Positions 23,127-33,308 are shown, counted from the first letter of the stretch. The stretch: DNA of 64,000 nucleotides from Fischerella muscicola PCC 7414 (GCF_000317205.1 NZ_AJLK01000085.1:1-64000), one strand, 5' to 3'. Notes: a model not told the origin generated them from the letters alone. Translations and numbers: made by a program.

Positions 23127-24647
23127 TCAGCGCAAACAACGTATTGCTTCTAACAATCCTCTAGCTTTATTTAAAGTCTCTTCGTACTCTTTTTCTGGCT
23201 CTGAATCAGCTACTAAACCCGCGCCTGCTTGAACGTTAACTGTATTATGACGTACAACCATTGTCCGAATAGCGATCGCAGAATTTAATTGCCCTTCAAA
23301 ATCGTAGTATCCATAAACACCAGAATATACACCGCGCCGACTAGGTTCTAACTCATTTATGATCTCCATTGCCCGAATTTTGGGTGCGCCGCTAACTGTT
23401 CCGGCGGGGAAACAGGCTTTGAGTAAATCCCATGCTGTCTTACCAGGTGCTAATTTACCAACCACATTGCTGACAATGTGCATAACATGGGAGTAGCGTT
23501 CAATTACCATTAACTCGTCAACTTTCACCGTACCGCTTTGGCACACCCGTCCCAAATCATTACGACCCAAGTCAACCAGCATGACGTGTTCAGCTATTTC
23601 TTTGGGGTCTTTGAGTAAATCATCTGCTAAAGCTATATCTTCTTGGGTTGTTTTACCCCGCGGGCGAGTACCAGCAATGGGACGCACTGTAGCCAGTAAA
23701 TCCCCTTCTGGGTCACGTTCGGCTTTTACCATCACTTCGGGACTCGAGCCAATAATCTGCCAATCCTGGAAGTTGAAAAAAGCCATGTAAGGAGAAGGAT
23801 TAATTTGACGCAGGGAACGATACAGGGCAAAAGGATCACCAGTGTATTCTGTCGATAAGCGCTGGGAAATTACAACTTGGAAGATATCGCCGGCTTTGAT
23901 GTACTCTTTTGCCTTTTTAACGCTGTGACAAAATTCCTCACGAGTAAAATTACTCTTATACTCCTCTACTCCTACTTCTCCCACTCTCTTACTTGCTGGA
24001 GGTTTCCATTCCAGTAAGGTATTTTGCGGTGATAAGGGCAGAGATAACTTGTTGACCATTTGAGTAACACGACAACAAGCCTTTTCATAGGCTGTCTGTA
24101 AATCCACATTTAGATCACGCAAATCCGCGTAAGCCACAGCCCAAATTTTCCGCTTAACTTGGTCAAAAATTAACAGATGATCTACCTGCATCCAAACACC
24201 ATCAGGAAGATTACGGTCATCTTGTGGATGAATTGGTACACGCGGTTCTATCCAATTAATTAATTCATAGCCCCAAAACCCAAATAGACCACCAATTCCC
24301 GGTGGTAGCTGGGGTAATTTAACAGGATAAAAAGGTTCTAAACATGTGGCTAAAGCTGTAAATGGATCACCTGTAAATACAACCTGAGAAGCATCACGGT
24401 GTATTTGAGTGGTCTTATCACCTCTTGCTTCTAAAATCCATAACGGGTCACAACCTAAAAAACTATAACGCCCGATTTTTTCTCCACCTTCTACCGATTC
24501 CAGCAAAAAGCTATAAGGTTGTCCAGCACAAACTTTATACCAAGCAGAAACTGGTGTATCCAGGTCTGCAACCCATTCCTGATAAACCGGAACAAAATTA
24601 CCATTTTTAGCTAGTTCGGAGAACTGAGAAAAATCAGGGAAAATCAT
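23127..24647 (-). CDS. trpE: anthranilate synthase component I (506 aa)
   Basis: This enzyme converts chorismate to anthranilate at the start of tryptophan synthesis, using ammonia from TrpG. The chorismate-binding domain is complete: RPIAGTRPRGKTTQEDI, LVDLGRNDLGRVCQSG, RYSHVMHIVSNV and FPAGTVSGAPKIRAMEII. The N-terminal domain has LLESVEGGEKIGRYSF, which contributes to tryptophan feedback binding (LLES). The ATG at 24647 is chosen over a TTG at 24659. No trpG follows, so the partner is elsewhere. A salicylate synthase or PabB is less likely given LLES and the closely matching length. Confidence 0.92.
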   Translation of the reverse strand: MIFPDFSQFSELAKNGNFVPVYQEWVADLDTPVSAWYKVCAGQPYSFLLESVEGGEKIGRYSFLGCDPLWILEARGDKTTQIHRDASQVVFTGDPFTALATCLEPFYPVKLPQLPPGIGGLFGFWGYELINWIEPRVPIHPQDDRNLPDGVWMQVDHLLIFDQVKRKIWAVAYADLRDLNVDLQTAYEKACCRVTQMVNKLSLPLSPQNTLLEWKPPASKRVGEVGVEEYKSNFTREEFCHSVKKAKEYIKAGDIFQVVISQRLSTEYTGDPFALYRSLRQINPSPYMAFFNFQDWQIIGSSPEVMVKAERDPEGDLLATVRPIAGTRPRGKTTQEDIALADDLLKDPKEIAEHVMLVDLGRNDLGRVCQSGTVKVDELMVIERYSHVMHIVSNVVGKLAPGKTAWDLLKACFPAGTVSGAPKIRAMEIINELEPSRRGVYSGVYGYYDFEGQLNSAIAIRTMVVRHNTVNVQAGAGLVADSEPEKEYEETLNKARGLLEAIRCLR

Positions 24648-24659
24648 ATAAATAATCAA

Positions 24660-25305
24660 ATAAAGGGAACAGGGAACGGGGAACTCTTAACAGGGTGTGA
24701 TTATGCCCTGTTTTCATAGCGATTATATGTAATTAATTTTGTAATGCTACTTACTTTGGGAATTTAACATTAAAGCTAAACTATAAAATAACACTAGCCC
24801 CACGAGCGACTGACCGTAGGGGACGATTAGGTTTTATATTTTATACTTCAGAACTTATACTACTTTATTTATTAATTCTTAATTATTCTCAGAAATAAAT
24901 AAGATTGTGTCGGCTTGAATGCTTAATATTGTCGCTTAGGCTGGTAATTGGTAATTGGTGAGCCAGCGCGCAGAAGGGGGGTGCCCTCCCCCAACCCCAA
25001 AGGGGGCCCCTAGCCCCCAATCCCCACGAGCGACAGGGAGTGGGGACCGGTGAGTCCCCCATGAGCGTAAGCGCGAACCCGTAAGGGTAATTAAAATACT
25101 GATGATTTTTCCATACCCAATGCCCCATTTTCAACACAGAGCAGACGCAGAGAATAAGAGACACGGAGAACGGGAGACGTACTTGATGCGGTGACACAGA
25201 GTTAAACATGAGTTTCCCTGCCCCGTATCTTCTGTTTCCGTATCCTGTATCTCTGGTTCACTGTGTCTGCTTATATTTAGTGACCTTTCCTTAATTCATA
25301 GTGAA
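24660..25305. other. intergenic region with GC-rich and STRR-like blocks
   Basis: Between trpE and psaD, a hairpin AACAGGG/CCCTGTT lies at about 24688-24713. A GC-rich low-complexity block at 24957-25090 has runs of C and G. ACACAGAGCAGACGCAGAG-type repeats follow at 25132-25195. Short frames here are repeat-derived and not credible genes. Confidence 0.5.
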
Positions 25306-25728
25306 TTAGGGAGCGTCGTAGGTAGCTGTGCCGCTGAATTTAACTTTAGAAGGACTGGGATTTTGACCGATTCTGCGATCGTTGTACCGTACTTTCTCGC
25401 GGCCTTGGTTAACCTTCTCAGGGAAGACACCATCAGCTGGATGAATGTAAGCTGTTTCCCCGTTAGGATAAATCCGGTAAATTTTGTAATCTGTGATTTT
25501 AAATTTCCGGAGTTGGCCACCTAGAGCGATACCTTGCTCTTTACGAGCTAAATATAGCAAGTTTTGTCCTTGCCGCATAATAGCAGCACCACCAGTAGGC
25601 ATTTCAAAAACTTGCTCTTTAGGGCTAGTCCAAGTGATAGCGTACTTCTCTTCGACTTCTGCTTTTTTGAGCAAGCCACCAGTGCTGCCACCAAAGATGG
25701 GAGTTTGTCCAGAAAGTGTTTCTGCCAT
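25306..25728 (-). CDS. psaD: photosystem I reaction center subunit II, PsaD (140 aa)
   Basis: PsaD sits on the stromal/cytoplasmic side of photosystem I and docks ferredoxin. The start [20 protein letters not shown] and the core [20 protein letters not shown], then [15 protein letters not shown] and [20 protein letters not shown] are the classical sequence. Length is exactly as expected. The ATG at 25728 is used; the 17 residues further upstream are unrelated. It is a single gene, with a large heptamer repeat block between it and the sensor kinase upstream on the same strand. Confidence 0.97.
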   Translation of the reverse strand: MAETLSGQTPIFGGSTGGLLKKAEVEEKYAITWTSPKEQVFEMPTGGAAIMRQGQNLLYLARKEQGIALGGQLRKFKITDYKIYRIYPNGETAYIHPADGVFPEKVNQGREKVRYNDRRIGQNPSPSKVKFSGTATYDAP

Positions 25729-25845
25729 AAAGCGTCTCTCAACGTTTTTACGGCATCGTAACACCGCTGATGGGGACATATTGCGATTGTGTAAGGAACT
25801 GTAACAGTTTAGTTGGTTGGTGGTTGTTGGTTAATGGTTGTTGGG

Positions 25846-25893
25846 AACTAACAACTAACAACTAACAACTAACAACTAACAACTAACAACTAA
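25846..25893. repeat. heptanucleotide tandem repeat (AACTAAC)
   Basis: About seven near-perfect copies of ACAACTA lie between psaD and the histidine kinase stop. This is an STRR block of the same base composition as the one inside bamA (52609-52866). Confidence 0.85.
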
Positions 25894-27902
25894 TAATTGA
25901 CTCTTGATGGTCTTTTTTCCTGGCTTCCCTCAATGATGGGTATGGTGAAATGAAACTGACTACCCTGGTTTTTACCCTGTGATTCTGCCCAAATTTCACC
26001 GCCCCAGCCATTGACGATTTGACGACATATTGCTAAGCCCAAACCTGTACCGCCTGTACTGCGTCTGAGCGCTCCCTCTTCTTGATAAAAACGGTCAAAA
26101 ACTACTTCTAAACGATTGGGTTCTATACCTCGTCCTGTGTCTGCCACAGTCACTTCGACCATCTTACTATTGTTGCGAATAGCCTTGATGGTAATTTGCC
26201 CATCTGGTGGTGTGAATTTGCAAGCGTTGTCTACGAGTTTTGCTAGCACCTCCACCAACCAATCACCATCAGCTCTGACTAAAGGCAGGTTGCTTGCTAA
26301 TTCTGTTGTGATCTGGGGCAAATTTTCATCGCCTGCTAGGCGAGTACGAAGACGACTGAGTGCTAGGTCTACACACTCTTGTAAGGTTAATGATTCCGGA
26401 TGCCATTCTACTCGCCCACTTTCTAAGTTGGAAAGCGTGAGGAAATCTTGAATGAGCTTTCGCATCCGTTCGGAGTCAGAAAGAGCCGTGTTGAGCATGA
26501 CTTGTCGCAGTTCTAGAGGCATATCCGGTTCCGTAGCAAGGCTTTCCAAACACACTTGAATTGTGGACAAAGGTGTACGTAATTCATGACCTGTGATCGC
26601 AATCAGGTTGCTACGTGTACGGTCTAAGGCTTCTAGTTGCTGGTTAAGTTCTTCTAAGTTGGCGTAAGCTTCGGCTTGAATGAGAGCTGCCCCTATTTGA
26701 GTGGCGATCGCTTCTACCAAGTCTAATTCACCCGGATGCCAATCATGGGGAGTTTCACCACAATAGTGCAATTCTACAATCCCCAACAGTCGTCCTTGAA
26801 ACAGCACTGGTTCCATCAGCCAAGAGCGAATGGCATGTCTCTCTACAATCTGCCACAATGCTTTAGAGTTAATTACCCGCGAGTCGTTGAGAGTATCGAC
26901 AACTCGGACGCCTTCACTCTGAATTACCACTTCTTGGAACAGGGGATTGTTTTCTAGCGGCCAAGTTTGTCCCAAAAAAGATGAAACACCAGGGCTTAAA
27001 AACTCGTGTTCAATGATTGCTTGATCATCTGTAGCTTGAGCGCGGTAAATTAAACAGCGACAAGCACCTAAGTTTTGTCCTAGTTCTTGGGCTGCGACTG
27101 TGAGAATTTCTTTGGGATCGAGCGATCGCCTAATCGCGGTACTAATTGAATTAACTAGTCTTTCTTTACGTGCCTGGGCGGAGATAGAACGGTAGGCTTT
27201 ATGCAATTTGTACTGACTCGCTTGTAAATAAGTCACCAAACGTTGCACAAATGGATCGGTGTCAATATCGCAGGCGTATTCACTCAGTAATTGCTTTGTA
27301 TTTGAAGTAATCTTACGTCCTCCAATACCAAAACGCTGGCGGGCTTGCTCGATTTTATCTGTTAACTCTGGTCTGTAAACTAAAATCCTCTGCAATAATA
27401 GTTCAGCAGCTTGCAGACTTACTCCCCGTTCCGCCGTCCAAATTCCTTCAAATCTTCGCGCCGCGTCCATATCCAGACTAGGACTTAATTCTCGCAGTCG
27501 AATATTTTTGGCTAAAGAACCAAGACTTTCCCGACAAACTAAACAAGTGGCATAGTTTTGAGCGATGACTACTAAATGCCACTCTTGGCTGAGAGCATCA
27601 TCTGCCTCAAAAGCTATCTTTTCGTAAAATTCCGAGCTGTTAGTAAAATCAGTTTCTGGGGCAGCTAATACGTATACCTGGTTACTTCGCTGGGCAAGCC
27701 GCTGATAGCGATGAGCTTCCTGGCGATAAAATCGCTCTCTTTGAAAGCTAGCAATAACCAAGGGCTGCTCGAGAGTAGCAGCTAAAACCTGATCCTCCAT
27801 CGCATGGGACAACGCCGTTAGCGAAGCTTTGAAGTATAGTTGGGGCCGCAGGTGGGGTATAGCCTGTAGCAAATCAATCAGCACGGAAGTTGAAATGCTC
27901 AT
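25890..27902 (-). CDS. DICT-GAF sensor histidine kinase (670 aa)
   Basis: This is a cytoplasmic two-component kinase. Residues about 1-160 form a DICT sensory domain (FKASLTALSHAMEDQVLAA), a linker reaches 240, and a GAF domain covers about 245-410 (ISTAIRRSLDPKEILTVAAQ to QIGAALIQAEAY). The dimerisation helix GHELRTPLST holds the phosphorylated His, and the ATPase domain carries KLVDNACKFTPPDG, ADTGRGIEP and GGTGLGLAICRQIV. All key residues are intact. There is no adjacent response regulator. DICT domains are linked to light and diguanylate signalling in other proteins, so a light or redox input is plausible. It is not possible to name the target. Confidence 0.9.
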   Translation of the reverse strand: MSISTSVLIDLLQAIPHLRPQLYFKASLTALSHAMEDQVLAATLEQPLVIASFQRERFYRQEAHRYQRLAQRSNQVYVLAAPETDFTNSSEFYEKIAFEADDALSQEWHLVVIAQNYATCLVCRESLGSLAKNIRLRELSPSLDMDAARRFEGIWTAERGVSLQAAELLLQRILVYRPELTDKIEQARQRFGIGGRKITSNTKQLLSEYACDIDTDPFVQRLVTYLQASQYKLHKAYRSISAQARKERLVNSISTAIRRSLDPKEILTVAAQELGQNLGACRCLIYRAQATDDQAIIEHEFLSPGVSSFLGQTWPLENNPLFQEVVIQSEGVRVVDTLNDSRVINSKALWQIVERHAIRSWLMEPVLFQGRLLGIVELHYCGETPHDWHPGELDLVEAIATQIGAALIQAEAYANLEELNQQLEALDRTRSNLIAITGHELRTPLSTIQVCLESLATEPDMPLELRQVMLNTALSDSERMRKLIQDFLTLSNLESGRVEWHPESLTLQECVDLALSRLRTRLAGDENLPQITTELASNLPLVRADGDWLVEVLAKLVDNACKFTPPDGQITIKAIRNNSKMVEVTVADTGRGIEPNRLEVVFDRFYQEEGALRRSTGGTGLGLAICRQIVNGWGGEIWAESQGKNQGSQFHFTIPIIEGSQEKRPSRVNY

Positions 27903-29040
27903 GAACGTCCTAAAGGAGCCACAATCTGGACATGATTCACGTCACAGCTGCATTGTACAAATTACAACGGACTTTCCAATCAAGCATATCGTTGCAATAT
28001 GTAAAGAATGGTAAACTACTGCCAGGAGACGACGGCACACAGTGGAAGCAGAACTCTAAACAAGAAATTAGCTGTTTTTTGAGTACACAAGCTCCAGGTG
28101 CAGCTTCAGCGAAACCTGGAGTAGTTTAAGTTCACTACTATCAATTATTTCCAATTCAGCCAAAGTAAATAAAATTTACACATTTTTCCTGCTTGCCTTG
28201 ATTTTGTTAGCAAAATTCTCACTATTGATAGAAGCAATTTCCCTGATCAAATTATTCTTAACATGATCAACAAGTTAGACGGTCATCTGAATAAATCACA
28301 CAACGAGGGAATAAAAATTTAACTCCTCCTACACTCCTACACTCAAACCACCCCCACACCCATTTTCAAGACAGAGATCGCCAAATAATTATGTAAATCC
28401 AAGAAATAAACTCATCTAAAAAATAGTCTCAATGTCATAATTTTTCAACATTTGGCAGATATTTTTTTTACACAAAAAGCGTAATTTTACTGGCTTTTAT
28501 TCCCTCTCATACTTGTATTTTTATAAAACTACTAGTATTAATTTGTAATATGTAGTCTAAGAGAAAGTTCTTATTAATTCTACTTTATACCTTTTTGAAT
28601 TAGTAGAGATTGTGTGTATTTTTTTACTCTTTCTAGCTTATAAATTCAATAATTAGAATTTGTATAATCGTATTTATCATATATAAGTATATTGCTAATT
28701 GTAATTCTTCAATGTAATATAAATTTGTGTTCAAAAATAATACTGTCAAAAATCTTAAAATTATGTAATCAATTCAAATTTGTCTCACAGTAAAGCATTT
28801 TTAAGTCTGCAATTACTACTGGTAATAGTAAAAGTCTTGGTGGAGAGAAATAGCAAAATACAAATCTTTTGAAAATACAAGCAGCGGTTTAACTTGTTTC
28901 TGTCCTCAGGATTAGCAGCATTGAACATAAAGTGTGCTTGTCCTCAAGTTTGTGAAATTATGTTGGTTTGCTGCGATCGCACTAGCATAATTCACAGCAA
29001 TGTGGGCAAACATGCTGACATTGACATGTTTAGGTGAAAC
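27903..29040. other. 1.1-kb AT-rich intergenic region with one hairpin
   Basis: The region between two divergent genes has no credible coding frame. A hairpin with arms CTCCAGGT and ACCTGGAG lies at about 28093-28123. From about 28130 to 28960 the DNA is strongly AT-rich, which is unusual for the window. I see no tRNA or repeat family copy. A small RNA or a decayed gene cannot be ruled out. Confidence 0.45.
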
Positions 29041-30072
29041 ATGAGAATTGCTCAAATTTCCCCTTTGTGGGAGCGTGTTCCCCCCTTTCGTTACGGCGGT
29101 ATTGAACTAATTGTGAAGTTGCTAACGGATGAATTAGTTCGACGAGGTCATGATGTCACTTTGTTTGCTTCTGGTGACTCAATTACTAAAGCAAAGCTCT
29201 ACTCAGTCCATGACAAAGCTTTACGCCTCGATCCTAGCGTTAAAGAGCCAATGATTTATGAGCAGATGTCGCTGGCTGAGGTTTATGAAAACGCACATCA
29301 TTTCGATATAATTCACTCCCACGTTGGTTGTTCTGTCCTGCCTTACACCAGTTTTGTCAAAACACCCACGGTTCATACGATGCATGGGGTTTTCACGCCC
29401 GATAACGAAAAGATGTATCGGCGCTATGCTCAGCAACCCTTCATCAGTATTAGTCAAGCACAGCGAGAACCACGTTTAGGTTTAAACTATATCCACACCG
29501 TCTACAACGGTATAGATACAGCTGTCTATCCTTTTAATTCTGAACCTGTACAACCTGCTTACCTTGCTTTTGTCGGACGACTTTCTCCAGAAAAAGGACC
29601 AATAGAAGCAATTAAAATTGCCCGTGCGACAGGTCTACCTCTAAAGATGGCTGGTAAAGTTGATGTTGTTGACCAGAAGTATTATCAGGAGCAAGTCAAA
29701 CCACTGATTGACGGCGAACAAATTCAGTATTTGGGTGAAATTTCCCACCAAGACAAAGTAAAACTTTTAAGTGGCGCGACTGTAACTTTGTTCCCCATTA
29801 CTTGGCGTGAGCCTTTTGGTCTGGTAATGATTGAGTCAATGGCAACTGGTACACCCGTAATTGGCATGGGTTTAGGTTCAGTACCAGAAGTCATAGCGCA
29901 CGGTAAAACTGGTTTTGTCTGCGATTGTCTGGAACAAATGATAGAAGTCATTCCAGATGCCATGAAACTAGACCGTCAAACTTGTCGGGAATACGTTGTT
30001 AGTCGCTTTAGCGTCGAAACAATGACCGATCAGTATGAAAGAGCTTATGAAATGGTACTCGCTCAAATCTAA
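29041..30072 (+). CDS. GT4-family glycosyltransferase (343 aa)
   Basis: This is a retaining GT-B glycosyltransferase, probably acting at the cytoplasmic membrane. The N-terminal Rossmann domain opens RIAQISPLWERVPPFRYGG, with a Gly-rich loop for the acceptor. The C-terminal domain has FVGRLSPEKGP (near 180) and the E-x7-E motif EPFGLVMIESMATGTPVI (near 257-274), both typical of GT4. At 343 residues it is on the short side. The opening PPFRYGGIE resembles trehalose/sucrose and exopolysaccharide enzymes, but the substrate cannot be told. It stands near a glycogen-debranching-type gene, which may be coincidence. Confidence 0.9.
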   Translation: MRIAQISPLWERVPPFRYGGIELIVKLLTDELVRRGHDVTLFASGDSITKAKLYSVHDKALRLDPSVKEPMIYEQMSLAEVYENAHHFDIIHSHVGCSVLPYTSFVKTPTVHTMHGVFTPDNEKMYRRYAQQPFISISQAQREPRLGLNYIHTVYNGIDTAVYPFNSEPVQPAYLAFVGRLSPEKGPIEAIKIARATGLPLKMAGKVDVVDQKYYQEQVKPLIDGEQIQYLGEISHQDKVKLLSGATVTLFPITWREPFGLVMIESMATGTPVIGMGLGSVPEVIAHGKTGFVCDCLEQMIEVIPDAMKLDRQTCREYVVSRFSVETMTDQYERAYEMVLAQI

Positions 30073-30151
30073 GATGAACCAGCAACAATTTTAGTGGTCT
30101 GATTTAATTGTGGGGTAGCTCAGAGCTTGCATCAATTTCAGTAAGCTTCAA

Positions 30152-30270
30152 ATCCCGCCCAGAACTTGGGTTCTGGGCTAATAGCTCAACTCCATTTTAA
30201 TGGAGTGAATTTCTTTTTTCAGTCTTATGCACGAAGACTTTTGCTATCAGTCTGCGATTTATATCGCAGG
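30152..30270. repeat. multi-stem cloverleaf-like repeat element (copy 2, open 3' end)
   Basis: It starts ATCCCGCC like copy 1. Stem I is CCCAGAAC/GTTCTGGG, then CTAATAGC (30178-30185) pairs with GCTATCAG (30243-30250, one mismatch). Stem II is ACTCCATT/AATGGAGT, stem III AGTCTT/AAGACT, and stem IV CTGCGAT/ATCGCAG. The sequences of stems II to IV differ from copy 1 but stay complementary. The closing arm GGCGGGAT of copy 1 is missing. Confidence 0.7.
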
Positions 30271-30324
30271 CTGTTTAATTGCGACAGGTGCAAGATATTG
30301 GGTAGGTTGTTCAGTAAATATAAA

Positions 30325-30433
30325 GTAGGGTGTGTTACGGCTGTGTAAGGATTTGAGCGTTCAGAGATTAAGAATTAGCCGTAACGCACCACCACACCAG
30401 TGGTGTGTTACGCGTTGCTTCAACGCACCCTAC
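30325..30433. repeat. dispersed palindromic repeat, GTAGGGTG/CACCCTAC family (copy 3)
   Basis: It opens GTAGGGTGTGTTACGGC and closes AACGCACCCTAC. Inner arms TTACGGCT and AGCCGTAA form a nested stem, followed by a small palindrome CACCACACCAGTGGTGTG. It lies 55 bases after the cloverleaf-like element. Confidence 0.75.
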
Positions 30434-31010
30434 ACCTTAAGGTTTACTTAGATCCTGTCACCTTTTCTTTATTTTTCAGCAAGCCCTAACTAGACAAAAT
30501 TACCGTGTTAACTAAACCAGCACATAATGTTGGGATAAAGTTATTATTTTTTAATAATTAAAAAAATAGATATATAAAAAATCTTTATATTTATCGCATT
30601 CTATTCATATTGGTGTCATATTAAGTCCGGATGAAGACCTCGTCCTTAAGGACGGGGTTTAACTTTATATTTCCATTGCCATGCTCCGAAGGAGAGGTCT
30701 TTGACCATCGCAATTGCTAGGTAATACCCCAATTACCTTTAAGGTTGATTGCTCAGAAATTCAAAAAGTGAATCAAAACAAACGAAAAAAAAGTTCCTGT
30801 TTTTTTGTGTTTATCTACGCAAATTTTTAATTCACTTTAGAATTATAAAGATTTAATAATCTAACTTTGATGTGTTTCTGCCCACTAGCTAAATGTGATT
30901 ATCATTTATCTTTGGTAACAAAGCTCACAAAGTTTTGCTAGGGCGTCTTTTTTCCTGTTGACGCTGAACTGACCTGAAAAAATATAGATTTGTACACGGA
31001 ATACTGGCTG
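30434..31010. other. intergenic region with a GC-rich hairpin, no gene
   Basis: It is AT-rich with one striking hairpin near 30645-30665 (CTCGTCCTTAAGGACGGGG, arms around TTAA). Similar hairpins are found at the ends of IS200/IS605-type elements, but no transposase remnant is visible here. The end of the region contains the start of the following enzyme gene. Confidence 0.4.
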
Positions 31011-33308
31011 ATGACACCGGATATATTGATGACACCGGAGAGGATTTTCCTGGATGGAAAAACTTTTGTCTCCGCAGAGTTACTACCTATACCTGAATGG
31101 CCTTGTGTAATTAGTGAAAGACCGCAGTTAACGCTCACGATTAAAGATGACGACTTATTTTTAGTTACAGATACTCTGGGTAATCTTTCTGCGTGTTCTC
31201 TCGGTGATGGCAACCCTAGTATGGGGCTATTTTGTGCTGATACCCGATTTTTGAGCCGCTTAGAGTTGCAGATTGATGGGCGATCGCCTGTGTTATTAAG
31301 TAGTACTGCTGATAAAGGTTTTTCACTGTCAGTTTTATGTACTAATCCGAGAGTTGATGATCGCCTCCAAGCTGATACAGTCGGTATTCGCCGAGAAATT
31401 GTGCTAAATGGTGCCCTTTTTGAAGAATTAGAAATATCTAATTATAGCACAAGTACAATCAATTTTGAACTCAGTATCAGCTTTGATGCTGATTTTGTAG
31501 ATTTATTTGAAGTTAGAGGCTTTGGCAGAGAAAAGCAAGGCAAGCTTTTACGTCTGATCGAGCCGACATTTGTAGAAGACACGGTAGTTTCTCTCGATGG
31601 TGCTTCGCCTCCCAAACTTCATCCTGCTATACCCACAGACAAATCTTTAACACTGGCTTACCAGGGTGTAGATGGTTTGGTGATGGAATCTCGCATCAAT
31701 TTTCAACATCGACTACCAGACTACTTCAAAGGTTACACAGCAATTTGGCAGTTAGAGTTAGCATCTCATGAAAAACAAAAATTGGGCTATCGGGTGAATA
31801 TGCTCACCAATAACAAGCCCAGTTCTACTGTCAGCGCTCCTGTAACCTTGAGTCAAGCAAAAGCTGCTGAGACAATGGAAGAACAAAACTGGGTGCAAGA
31901 AATTACACGTATTCGCACAGATGAAAAAGGTGCTGTGAATCGTGTGATTGAACGCGCCGAGGAAGATATGTATTTGTTGCGTCAGTCTTTTGGTAAATAT
32001 AAGACTGTTTCGGCGGGAGTACCTTGGTTTTCAGCACTATTCGGGCGGGATTCTATCATTACAGCTTCCCAAACTTTGATGTTAAATCCCCAAATTGCTA
32101 AAGAAACTCTGATTCTTCTGTCTCAATACCAAGGTAAAGTCGAGGATGAGTGGCGCGAAGAGGAACCAGGTAAGATTCTGCACGAACTACGCTTAGGAGA
32201 ATTAGCTAGGTGTCAGGAAATTCCCCATACTCCTTACTACGGTACTGTTGATGCTACGCCTCTGTGGTTGATGCTATACACCGAGTACTATGCATGGACA
32301 CATGATACAGAAACTTTAGAAAATCTCTGGCCGAATGCATTGGCGGCGATGGAGTGGATCGATCGCAACATGAAAGCCACTGGCTACCTCAGCTATCAAC
32401 GTAAATCCAAACGTGGTTTAGCTAACCAAGGTTGGAAAGATTCTGGTGATTGTATTGTCAATCGTAAAGGCGAATTAGCTAACGGAGCGATCGCTCTTTG
32501 TGAAGTGCAAGGTTATGTCTATGCAGCTAAAATGCGCTTGGCAGAAATTGCTAGAATGAAAAAGCGGCTGGATTTATCAGATCGTTGGCAAGAAGAAGCT
32601 AGAAATCTCAAGCTGCGATTTAACAGAGATTTTTGGATGGAAGACCAAGATTTCTGTGCTTTAGCTTTAGATGGAGATGGTAAACAAGTAGACAGTATTA
32701 CCTCCAATCCTGGTCATTGTCTGCACTTGGGTATTTTTACACCAGAAAAAGCTTATAGTGTGGCAGAGCGACTGCGCGCACCTGATATGTTTAATGGTTG
32801 GGGTATTCGCACCCTCAGCAGTTTGTCACCTGCTTACAATCCGATGGGATATCACATCGGTTCTGTATGGCCCCATGATAATTCTTTGATCGCTATGGGA
32901 TTGCGATCGCTCGGTTTAGTCGATCAAGCCTTGGAACTTTTTGAGGGTTTATTCGACATGACTAAAAAGCAGCCCTATCATCGCCCTCCAGAGTTGTTTT
33001 GCGGTTTCGAGCGCATCAGTGATGACAGTTCTCCTGTACAGTATCCTGTTGCTTGTACACCCCAGGCGTGGGCTACTGGCAGTATCTTTCAGCTGCTGCA
33101 TATGATGGTGAATCTAGTTCCAGACGCACCCAATAACTGCTTACGAATTATCGACCCCGCTTTGCCAGAGTCAATCAATCGCCTCTCGCTGCATAACCTG
33201 CGAGTCGGCCCCACCATCCTTGATTTAGAATTCGAGCGTTCTGGCAATACCACAGCTTGCCGTGTTGCCAACAAACGCGGAAACCTCCGAGTTGTAATTG
33301 AAGCCTAG
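31011..33308 (+). CDS. amylo-alpha-1,6-glucosidase (glycogen-debranching-type, 765 aa)
   Basis: This enzyme probably trims alpha-1,6 branches of glycogen or a related glucan in the cytoplasm. An N-terminal beta-rich domain (about 30-280; LGNLSACSLGDGNPSMGLF) precedes an alpha/alpha-barrel catalytic domain with VPWFSALFGRDSIITASQTL, NQGWKDSGDCIVNRKG and YHIGSVWPHDNSLIAMGLR. These match the archaeal/bacterial amylo-1,6-glucosidase family. Possible starts are TTG 30990 and ATG 31011 or 31029; the tandem TGATGACACCGGA at 31009-31041 carries both ATGs. The neighbours do not form a glycogen operon. Confidence 0.85.
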   Translation: MTPDILMTPERIFLDGKTFVSAELLPIPEWPCVISERPQLTLTIKDDDLFLVTDTLGNLSACSLGDGNPSMGLFCADTRFLSRLELQIDGRSPVLLSSTADKGFSLSVLCTNPRVDDRLQADTVGIRREIVLNGALFEELEISNYSTSTINFELSISFDADFVDLFEVRGFGREKQGKLLRLIEPTFVEDTVVSLDGASPPKLHPAIPTDKSLTLAYQGVDGLVMESRINFQHRLPDYFKGYTAIWQLELASHEKQKLGYRVNMLTNNKPSSTVSAPVTLSQAKAAETMEEQNWVQEITRIRTDEKGAVNRVIERAEEDMYLLRQSFGKYKTVSAGVPWFSALFGRDSIITASQTLMLNPQIAKETLILLSQYQGKVEDEWREEEPGKILHELRLGELARCQEIPHTPYYGTVDATPLWLMLYTEYYAWTHDTETLENLWPNALAAMEWIDRNMKATGYLSYQRKSKRGLANQGWKDSGDCIVNRKGELANGAIALCEVQGYVYAAKMRLAEIARMKKRLDLSDRWQEEARNLKLRFNRDFWMEDQDFCALALDGDGKQVDSITSNPGHCLHLGIFTPEKAYSVAERLRAPDMFNGWGIRTLSSLSPAYNPMGYHIGSVWPHDNSLIAMGLRSLGLVDQALELFEGLFDMTKKQPYHRPPELFCGFERISDDSSPVQYPVACTPQAWATGSIFQLLHMMVNLVPDAPNNCLRIIDPALPESINRLSLHNLRVGPTILDLEFERSGNTTACRVANKRGNLRVVIEA

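Noticed and set aside
24889-25209. 106-residue frame on the minus strand between trpE and psaD
   Set aside because: It runs through GC-rich low-complexity and STRR-like blocks and its translation has no protein-like pattern.
30434-30720. IS200/IS605-type element end near the CTCGTCC/GGACGGGG hairpin
   Set aside because: Only one hairpin is present and no TnpA or TnpB remnant can be found on either strand.
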